From positions 1 to 37,871 of the forward strand of contig JAEUQE010000064.1 in NCBI GenBank assembly GCA_016789785.1: 37,871 bases of DNA, given 5' to 3'. This document shows, one piece after another, positions 1-5,800 of this stretch. The notes beneath the pieces are model-generated. The model was not told the origin of the DNA. It searched no databases and saw nothing but the letters and a program-made list of their open reading frames with translations. How positions within the stretch are numbered: the stretch's first letter is position 1; each line of letters starts with the position of its first letter. This DNA comes from Bryobacterales bacterium. Its GTDB lineage: Bacteria; Acidobacteriota; Terriglobia; Bryobacterales; Bryobacteraceae. Position numbers and translations under genes: made by a program.

Positions 1-78
1 TTCATCCGCCATACCTGCGGCATCAGACACCATGGCCGCGGTTGCGGCGGCCTGCACGAAACGCCGGCGATTCACCAT
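1..78 (-). CDS. N-terminus of a Tat-exported protein (partial, runs off the window start)
   Basis: Read on the minus strand from an ATG at 78, the frame stays open to base 1 and gives 26 residues. They begin M-V-N-R-R-R-F-V-Q and continue with an alanine-rich stretch. Arginines followed by F-V and a hydrophobic run resemble a twin-arginine (Tat) signal peptide, so the mature protein is probably exported folded. A good ribosome binding site (AGGAG, complement of 88-92) lies 9 bases upstream of the ATG. The gap to the end of the LamG gene upstream is 83 bases, so it could be the next gene of the same leftward transcript. The function cannot be judged because the catalytic part lies outside the window. 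Confidence 0.7.
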   Translation of the reverse strand, partial: MVNRRRFVQAAATAAMVSDAAGMADE

Positions 79-161
79 GTGAAGGATCTCCTGCGGGAAG
101 CATATGCCTGACGGAGAAAGAATGCAACACGCAGGCACGCCTCAGCACTTCACGATCGCGA

Positions 162-1010
162 TCAACGGCCGGCGCCGCGATGCAATTCCGAAACACCCTT
201 CTTCAGCCCGTGGAGCCGCTTCACTTCTTTGTCATCCAGCGGCCGGTTGAACACGGCAAGCTCATCGAACAATCCGACATACGCCACACCAAGCCGCAGC
301 GCACCCATTGCCGGATCCCACGCGAAAGTCTCGCGAATACTCTGCGCAGTGCCTTGCAGTGCTCCATCCAGATAGAGCTTCGCCCATCCATTGCCGCTTC
401 CCAGAGACTGGTAAGTGACCACCACGTGCGTCCACTTTGCACGAGTGAAAGGCGGCTTTTGCACCACAACCAGGCGGTTGTTGAAATCGGGATTCTTGTC
501 AGCCGGAGTGTCTTTCGGGTTCCACACCTTCAACTCGCCAAACACGCCCAGCCGGAAGTGCCGGGGCTTTTCGTCTTTGGTGAAGTCGACCCAGATCGCC
601 GAATCGTTGTAGGCCTTATCCGTCACCTGAATCGGATCGCAGAATCCGGGAGCGAGATCCGCATCGGGATCGAGACGCAGCCAGAACGACACCGTTCCGC
701 TCCAATTCTTCGGATCGAACGCGATGTTCTTCGCAGCCTGATAGAAGATGGCGCGTGTGTTCTTCTGCTTGAAGCGCAGCGCATCGCCGAAACGGCCTTC
801 GCCTTTCGCCGGTTCGATATCGGGAGAGTCGAGCCCAGGCTTCGCTTCCTTCTGCGCTTTGTAGTTGAGCGCCGAATGGATGCGAGGGTCACCAAGAGCG
901 AAAGCGGCATCGGTCTTCCCGTCAAAGGAGGCATGAAACGTGAGCGCGTCCTTGAGGGAAGCGGCATGCAAGGAAACGGACAGAAGCAGCGCGGCAATCA
1001 GTGGGAGCAT
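162..1010 (-). CDS. Exported LamG / concanavalin A-like domain protein
   Basis: 282 residues. A short signal peptide (about 1-17, ending S-L-H-A-A) indicates export. Residues 75-260 look like a LamG/concanavalin A-like jelly-roll: FGDALRF near 75, GTVSFWLRLD near 105, WTHVVVTY near 193, KLYLDG near 211, and the closing FDELAVFNRPL near 248 that is typical of these domains. Such domains bind carbohydrate or act as structural sandwiches; no separate catalytic domain is visible. It starts 13 bases after the stop of the GH3 glycosidase gene on the same strand, so the two are very probably co-transcribed. A role in recognising or holding polysaccharide is an inference from that context. Confidence 0.85.
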   Translation of the reverse strand: MLPLIAALLLSVSLHAASLKDALTFHASFDGKTDAAFALGDPRIHSALNYKAQKEAKPGLDSPDIEPAKGEGRFGDALRFKQKNTRAIFYQAAKNIAFDPKNWSGTVSFWLRLDPDADLAPGFCDPIQVTDKAYNDSAIWVDFTKDEKPRHFRLGVFGELKVWNPKDTPADKNPDFNNRLVVVQKPPFTRAKWTHVVVTYQSLGSGNGWAKLYLDGALQGTAQSIRETFAWDPAMGALRLGVAYVGLFDELAVFNRPLDDKEVKRLHGLKKGVSELHRGAGR

Positions 1011-1023
1011 GATGCTCCGTAGT

Positions 1024-2892
1024 TTACCGCGGTTGCACGGACGGACTCAGCGGGATGCCATCACCGTATTTCGCAAGACCGGGAATGGAGACGGGCAACT
1101 TGCCTTTGACCGGAATCTGGCCGGTCAGCGCTCTCACCACCGCGACCTCGGAAGGAGGCGCCGTGCTGAACGTCACCATATATCCGGGCACATTGGGAAA
1201 ACTGCGCAACAGAAACGGATTGCCGAACGCGGCCAACACCACAGGCCGTCCCATCGCCAAAACAGAATTGAGCAGTTTTGTGTAGGACTCGGAAAGTGCC
1301 CCCGTTGTGCGATGGCCGGCATAGGCCGCGACTACGATCGAGTCGCAATTGCCCAGGCTTGACTGGACCTTCTCGAGTTCGCCATCGGTCATGCCGGGAT
1401 CCAGCGGCACGCGGCGCGCCGCGGGAAGCTTCTCTTCCAGATACTCGCTGAGCCGGCGGCCCTGTTGCCCCAGTCTCGACTCAGTCAGCATCAGCCAGCA
1501 CGACGTTTCGGGCTTGCGAAGCGGCACGACCCCGCCCTCATTGCGAACCAGGGTCACCGCGCCATCGGCGACGCGCTGAGCCAAAGCCTCATCCTCCTCC
1601 AACTCGAGCGAATCGCTGATCGCCTCAATATTCACGGCACGTGAGCGATGCAAACCAAGCTCCGCCTTCGCCGTCAGCAGCTTCATCAAACTTGATTCGA
1701 TTCGAGCCAGCGGAATGCGCCCTTGCTTCACCGCCGCGGTCACAGCGCGCACGGCCTCCGCCGCGGAAGCCGGCATCAGGAGAACGTCCGCTCCTGCCTC
1801 CATGGCGCGAATCGCAGCCTCGCCACCGGACATCTGCTTCGCCAACCCATCCATATCCATCGCATCGGTACTGATGATTCCCTGAAAGCCGAGTTCCTTG
1901 CGGAGCAGACCAGTAAGAACGGCGGGCGACACGGTGGCCGGCACTTGGGCCGGTTCAATCGCGGGCACCCAAAGATGTGCAGTCATCACCGAATCCACAC
2001 CAGCCGCAATGGCCGCGCGGAACGGCACCAGTTCCATCTCATTCATGCGTTCACGCGACGCGTCCACTTTCCCAAGGCCGTAGTGACTGTCGACTGCCGT
2101 ATCACCATGGCCGGGGAAATGCTTTACCGTCACCATCACGCGATGCTTGGGATCACTGCGCGCACCTTCAATGTAGGCCTTCACATGTTCCGCGACTTCC
2201 GCTGGATTCTCACTGTAGGAACGGATGTTGATGATCGGATTGTCGGGGTTATTGTTGACGTCGGCAACGGGCGCGAATACCCAATGCACGCCCATCGCAC
2301 GAGCCTCGCGCGCGGTGGCCGCCCCCAACATGCGGCTCGCCTCCACATCCTTCGCGGCGGCGAAAGCCATGTTGTGCGGAAAGCGTGTGGTCTCCAGCAT
2401 ACGCATCGAAGAACCGCGCTCGAAGTCGCCACCGATAATCAGCGGAACACGCGCCAGACGCTGCATGCGATTGAGGAACGATGCCATCGTCGCGGGCGCC
2501 GCGTTGCGTACAATCCCGTTCTGCACGCGGTTGATGATGATAAGCCCGCCTACTCGAAGCTGCTGGACTTGCTGTGCGTAGCGGCGATACATGGCGGAGC
2601 GCACGCCAGGGTTTTCGCCATAAAAGGGAATGATCACCAACTGCGCGACCTTCTCCTGCAACGTCATTCGCGACATCCATTGGCGTACGATGGCGGCGGG
2701 CGGCGTAGCGGGTTTGGCGACAGCCGGTGTCCGCACGGCGCCCTTCGTTCCCGCGGATTGGGATGCAACCGGTTTGGATGCAATGGGCGCGGGCGTCTTC
2801 TGAACGGGGGACTTGGCTTTGGGAGCCGTCTTGGACTGGCCAGCGAGAATACAGTTTGCGAGAGCGAGGACGAGGAGAATGCGGACTGGCAT
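1024..2892 (-). CDS. Exported glycoside hydrolase family 3 protein (beta-N-acetylhexosaminidase-like)
   Basis: 622 residues: a signal peptide (1-18), a low-complexity Ala/Pro/Lys linker (about 20-66), a GH3 TIM barrel (about 70-410) and a C-terminal alpha/beta domain (about 430-610). The NagZ-type signature K-H-F-P-G-H-G...D-S-H is at 257-270; in this branch the Asp/His pair of that loop (D268, H270) serves as acid/base. The catalytic nucleophile is probably D343 in I-I-S-T-D-A-M-D-M. These features favour removal of beta-linked N-acetylhexosamine (for example from peptidoglycan or chitin fragments) over a plain beta-glucosidase, but the substrate is not proven. The length and two-domain layout match Bacillus-type secreted NagZ enzymes rather than the short cytoplasmic form. 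It sits 6 bases downstream of the response regulator and 13 bases upstream of the LamG gene. Confidence 0.9.
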   Translation of the reverse strand: MPVRILLVLALANCILAGQSKTAPKAKSPVQKTPAPIASKPVASQSAGTKGAVRTPAVAKPATPPAAIVRQWMSRMTLQEKVAQLVIIPFYGENPGVRSAMYRRYAQQVQQLRVGGLIIINRVQNGIVRNAAPATMASFLNRMQRLARVPLIIGGDFERGSSMRMLETTRFPHNMAFAAAKDVEASRMLGAATAREARAMGVHWVFAPVADVNNNPDNPIINIRSYSENPAEVAEHVKAYIEGARSDPKHRVMVTVKHFPGHGDTAVDSHYGLGKVDASRERMNEMELVPFRAAIAAGVDSVMTAHLWVPAIEPAQVPATVSPAVLTGLLRKELGFQGIISTDAMDMDGLAKQMSGGEAAIRAMEAGADVLLMPASAAEAVRAVTAAVKQGRIPLARIESSLMKLLTAKAELGLHRSRAVNIEAISDSLELEEDEALAQRVADGAVTLVRNEGGVVPLRKPETSCWLMLTESRLGQQGRRLSEYLEEKLPAARRVPLDPGMTDGELEKVQSSLGNCDSIVVAAYAGHRTTGALSESYTKLLNSVLAMGRPVVLAAFGNPFLLRSFPNVPGYMVTFSTAPPSEVAVVRALTGQIPVKGKLPVSIPGLAKYGDGIPLSPSVQPR

Positions 2893-2898
2893 CTCCCT

Positions 2899-3366
2899 CT
2901 AGGATACGCCCTTGGTCTTCGCTTTCTCTGCAACAGCGGGCGTAACGCGGGCAGCGGGCTTTTTCGGCGCCTTCTTCTTCAGCAGGCGGGCGACGGCTCG
3001 CACGAGATGCGTAATCTCGTTCGAGCTTTTCTGTACCACCGCATCCGACCCCGTGCCATCCTCGGTCAACCCGAGAGTCTCGGCAAAACCGGAGATCAGA
3101 ACGATCGGCACATCCGTGTTGGATTGGCGTACCTTGCGAATCAGTTCAAGCCCGTCCAGTTTCGGCATCTTGTAGTCCGTGATCAGGAGATCGAAGCTAC
3201 CGTTTTCGAAAAGGCTCAGCGCCTCGAAGGGGTCCGAGGTTGCGGTGATGTGATACCCTAACTCCTCCAGCACGGACCGCCGGGCGACCAGTCCGTTCCG
3301 ATTATCGTCGACGAGAAGGATGCGCGCATGTTGGGGATTTGTACGGTCAGTTGATCGTGCTGCCAC
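2899..3366 (-). CDS. Stand-alone response regulator (CheY-like receiver)
   Basis: 155 residues consisting of one receiver domain (about 14-132) plus a Lys/Ala-rich tail (about 130-155). The acidic pair D20-D21, phosphoacceptor D64 (I-T-D-Y-K-M-P), S92 and K113 are all in place, so it should accept phosphate from a histidine kinase. There is no DNA-binding or enzymatic output domain. The basic tail might contact a partner or nucleic acid, but this is a guess. The start codon is GTG at 3366; no in-frame ATG precedes the receiver domain. It is the first gene of a leftward operon with the GH3 and LamG genes (6-base gap), an unusual partnership. No kinase gene lies in the window. Confidence 0.9.
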   Translation of the reverse strand: MAARSTDRTNPQHARILLVDDNRNGLVARRSVLEELGYHITATSDPFEALSLFENGSFDLLITDYKMPKLDGLELIRKVRQSNTDVPIVLISGFAETLGLTEDGTGSDAVVQKSSNEITHLVRAVARLLKKKAPKKPAARVTPAVAEKAKTKGVS

Positions 3367-3384
3367 GGCTTGAAACCAACGTGA

Positions 3385-3414
3385 AAGTTAGCAGAGCATC
3401 CCCAAGCTGTCAAC
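3385..3414 (-). promoter_or_regulatory. Candidate sigma70 promoter for the response regulator-GH3-LamG operon
   Basis: On the minus strand a perfect TTGACA (complement of 3409-3414) is followed after 18 bases by TAACTT (complement of 3385-3390). Transcription would begin about 12 bases before the GTG at 3366. The -35 box is perfect but the -10 box is weak. A second TTGACA on the plus strand at 3453-3458 forms an inverted pair with this one. Confidence 0.45.
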
Positions 3415-3510
3415 AATTTTGTAACGGATTGCGAACAGAGCAGATGTTTTCCTTGACAACATGCATTCACGCCGTGCTAAGGCATCCATTGTCCGATCTG
3501 CCTCACGATG

Positions 3511-3539
3511 TTGGCGGAAGGCCGCTCGTTTGGGATAAT
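3511..3539 (+). promoter_or_regulatory. Candidate leaderless promoter for the sugar isomerase gene
   Basis: TTGGCG (3511-3516), a 17-base spacer, then GATAAT (3534-3539) preceded by TGG, which makes an extended -10 (TGnGATAAT). Transcription would begin about 7 bases after the -10, at or next to the ATG at 3547, giving a leaderless message. The upstream ATG at 3508 lies before the -35 box and so is unlikely to be the start. Confidence 0.6.
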
Positions 3540-3546
3540 CGTTGCG

Positions 3547-4407
3547 ATGCAGCCACAGATACCGATTGCCTCCATAACGGATGAGTTTTCGCCTGATCTT
3601 GCCATTGCTCTCGAGGCGATGGCCGAGATCGGCATGACTGGCGCGGAACTCCGCGTCTTGTGGGGCAAGAACATCATGGACCTCACCAGCGATGAACTCT
3701 CCCGCGCACGCGACATGATTGGCGAGCGCGGAATGAAGGTGATCTCCATCGCGTCTCCCGTGCTCAAGTGCGTACTGCCCGGAGCACCCGATATCGATAC
3801 TCGATTTCAGCATGATGTCTTTGCTTCCAAGCACACCTTCGACGATCAGCCGCGTCTCGCGGAGAAGGCCTTCGGCATCTGCAAGTTCTTCAACGCGCCG
3901 GTTCTTCGCGTGTTCTCCTACTGGCGCTCGGTCGAACCTGAGAAGTGCTTCGACGGCGTGGTGAAGGCGATGGAGAACCTCTCTGCCCAGGCGGCGCAGG
4001 AGGGCCTGATCATCGGCCTTGAGAATGAGCATGCCTGCAATATTGCAACCGCCACCGAAACGTTGCGGGTGCTGGCCGCCGTGAACAACCCCGCGCTCCA
4101 GGTGGTGTGGGATCCAGCCAACTGTTACATCTCCGGCCAGGTTCCGTTCCCGGAAGGGTATCGTATGATGCCTCCGCAACGGATCGCCCACGTGCACATC
4201 AAAGATTGTAGTCTGGATGGACATAAGCCCGTGTGGGGACCGGTTGGCACGCGGGACATCGACTGGAAAGGACAAATGGCTGCGCTCAAGGCGGATGGGT
4301 ACAAGGGCTACGTCAGCCTGGAGACACATTGGCCCGGCCCCAATGGGAACAAGTATGAAGCGAGTTGGATTTGTGGTTGGAACCTTCGAGGCCTGGCGTC
4401 GCTCTAG
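3547..4407 (+). CDS. Sugar phosphate isomerase/epimerase family protein (xylose isomerase-like TIM barrel)
   Basis: 286 residues forming a single AP endonuclease 2/xylose isomerase-like TIM barrel. Likely metal ligands appear in order: E159 (G-L-E-N-E-H), D189 (V-V-W-D-P-A-N), H215/H217 (A-H-V-H-I-K-D) and E259 (V-S-L-E-T-H-W). These resemble divalent-metal sugar isomerases and epimerases, and the protein is probably cytoplasmic since no signal peptide is seen. The exact sugar is unknown. An ATG at 3508 would add 13 residues, but the promoter at 3511-3539 lies inside that extension, so 3547 is preferred. The 3' end overlaps the next gene by 53 bases. Confidence 0.85.
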   Translation: MQPQIPIASITDEFSPDLAIALEAMAEIGMTGAELRVLWGKNIMDLTSDELSRARDMIGERGMKVISIASPVLKCVLPGAPDIDTRFQHDVFASKHTFDDQPRLAEKAFGICKFFNAPVLRVFSYWRSVEPEKCFDGVVKAMENLSAQAAQEGLIIGLENEHACNIATATETLRVLAAVNNPALQVVWDPANCYISGQVPFPEGYRMMPPQRIAHVHIKDCSLDGHKPVWGPVGTRDIDWKGQMAALKADGYKGYVSLETHWPGPNGNKYEASWICGWNLRGLASL

Positions 4408-4978
4408 CTCTTCCATTCTGCTGACTTCGCTTTTGTGCTCCGTGAACGTGCTGTTCGCGGAGCCTGTGCGCGTCGTCATGGAAACATCGGCGGGCAACAT
4501 CGAAGTGGCGGTCAGCACCAAGCGTGCGCCCAAGACCGCGGCGAACTTCCTTCGCTACGTTGATGCCGGCCTCTATGACGGCGGCACTTTCCATCGTAGT
4601 GTGCGCATGGACAATCAGCCGCACAACGACATCAGGATCGAAGTGATTCAAGCATCCGCCGATACCTCGCGCAAGGCAAAGTTCTTCGACATGGTTCCAC
4701 TGGAGCGCACCTCCGTGACAGGACTGAAGCATCTGGACGGCACCATTTCCATGGCGCGCACCAGGCCCGACACCGCGCGCGATGACTTCTTCATCTGTAT
4801 CGGCGACCAGCCGTCGCTCGATTTCGGCGGCATGCGCAATCCCGATGGACAGGGCTTCGCGGCGTTCGGCAAAGTGATCAAGGGCATGGATGTGGTTCGC
4901 AAAATCCATCAATCGCCCGTCAATGAGCAGAAGATCGCGCCTCCCGTTCGCATCCATCGTGTCTTTCGTAAGCAGTGA
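4355..4978 (+). CDS. Exported cyclophilin-type peptidyl-prolyl cis-trans isomerase
   Basis: 207 residues. A basic N-terminus and hydrophobic segment (about 20-35, ending V-L-F-A) form a signal peptide or anchor, so it acts in the periplasm. The cyclophilin domain runs from about 38 to 205: V-R-V-V-M-E-T-S-A-G-N-I at 38-49, the F-H-R segment at 79-81 holding the catalytic Arg, G-T-I-S-M-A-R at 129-135, D-F-F-I near 144, and a closing F-G-K-V-I-K-G-M-D-V-V. It should speed prolyl isomerisation in exported proteins. The frame is open further upstream, but the ATG at 4355 gives the signal peptide and places the start inside the 3' end of the isomerase gene (53-base overlap), which suggests translational coupling. 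Confidence 0.88.
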   Translation: MKRVGFVVGTFEAWRRSSSSILLTSLLCSVNVLFAEPVRVVMETSAGNIEVAVSTKRAPKTAANFLRYVDAGLYDGGTFHRSVRMDNQPHNDIRIEVIQASADTSRKAKFFDMVPLERTSVTGLKHLDGTISMARTRPDTARDDFFICIGDQPSLDFGGMRNPDGQGFAAFGKVIKGMDVVRKIHQSPVNEQKIAPPVRIHRVFRKQ

Positions 4979-4998
4979 TGTGCTACCTTCATTGAACG

Positions 4999-5280
4999 AT
5001 GGCGTTTGAATCCGACAAGATCATGTTCGAAATCTACCGGGACAACACCTACTCGGGTCAGTACCGGGTGGTCTACTTTACTGAATTGCAAGATCACAAC
5101 AAAGAGGCCGAGATCAACCGCGCCATGGCGGGCGAGCACTACTTCGATGGCTTCATCAAGAGCTACGGCAAGGACGAAGCCAAGGAGATTATTGACCAGC
5201 TCATCGCACGCATGAACAATGGCGAGGGCATGTCCGGCGATCAAATCGTACACGCTTTGGGCGAACATCTGGCCGGTTGA
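4999..5280 (+). CDS. Small acidic protein of unknown function
   Basis: 93 residues, cytoplasmic, with no signal peptide or membrane segment. The first half looks beta-rich (I-M-F-E-I-Y-R-D-N, Y-R-V-V-Y-F-T-E-L); the second half is helical and acidic (K-D-E-A-K-E-I-I-D-Q-L-I-A-R-M). I do not recognise the family. It starts 20 bases after the cyclophilin stop. A weak -10-like TGCTACCTT (4981-4989) precedes it, so it may have its own promoter. The next gene begins 7 bases after its stop, so the two are probably co-expressed. Confidence 0.7.
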   Translation: MAFESDKIMFEIYRDNTYSGQYRVVYFTELQDHNKEAEINRAMAGEHYFDGFIKSYGKDEAKEIIDQLIARMNNGEGMSGDQIVHALGEHLAG

Positions 5281-5287
5281 GGCGCGC

Positions 5288-5797
5288 TTGCAGATCACCC
5301 GCTTTCTCTCCGTCAACCACGATCAGTTCCTTGGCTGCGCCAGCGCGTTTACTGACACGTTGTCGGGCGAGTTGGGGTCCGCGGTCATGTACTTGCGCAA
5401 ACTCGATGGCAAGATGAAGGGCTCGGCATTCGCGTTTGAGATGCAGTTGGACAAGCATCGCTACGGCGCGATCATTGTGCTCGACCGGTGGGCGGAGTTC
5501 GGCCGGGCCTTCGCGCCGCACACCAAACTCGACCTGCACGGCGATCTGCTCCAGCAAGCCGAAGAGCGCGCCACCGCCGCTCAGCGTGTGATCGAGAAAG
5601 TGAACCACGTCATCGATAGCGCGGAGATGTACACCACCGACATTGTCGAAGCGGTGCAAATGGCGTATCAGGCCATCGAGTCGACGTTTCAGGAAGAGCG
5701 CGCCGCGGCTGTGAAGATGGCCGCGCTTGGCCCGATGATTCCCGAAGAGTTCAAGGAGTATCGGAAAGTCTTTCTGAGCGACCTATCGGTACGCTGA
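5288..5797 (+). CDS. Unrecognised helical protein, partner of the small upstream gene
   Basis: 169 residues from a TTG start at 5288, preceded by GAGG (5279-5282) at 5-base spacing. The frame is also open upstream to an ATG at 5219, which would add 23 residues that overlap the preceding gene and look like out-of-frame sequence. The first part is mixed (I-T-R-F-L-S-V-N-H-D-Q-F). From about residue 85 it is strongly helical with heptad-like spacing (D-L-L-Q-Q-A-E-E-R-A...V-I-E-K-V), ending with P-E-E-F-K-E-Y-R-K-V-F. There is no signal peptide and no known motif. It ends 3 bases before the convergent PIG-L gene. Confidence 0.65.
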   Translation: MQITRFLSVNHDQFLGCASAFTDTLSGELGSAVMYLRKLDGKMKGSAFAFEMQLDKHRYGAIIVLDRWAEFGRAFAPHTKLDLHGDLLQQAEERATAAQRVIEKVNHVIDSAEMYTTDIVEAVQMAYQAIESTFQEERAAAVKMAALGPMIPEEFKEYRKVFLSDLSVR

Positions 5798-5800
5798 CAT

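Noticed and set aside
42..1022. A 326-residue open frame on the plus strand opposite the LamG gene
   Set aside because: The minus-strand frame has a signal peptide and LamG landmarks and fits the operon; the plus frame is basic and low in domain-like pattern, as expected of a high-GC shadow.
1723..3261. A 512-residue plus-strand open frame opposite the GH3 and response regulator genes
   Set aside because: It is rich in Arg/His, spans the junction of two clear genes on the other strand, and contains no recognisable motif.
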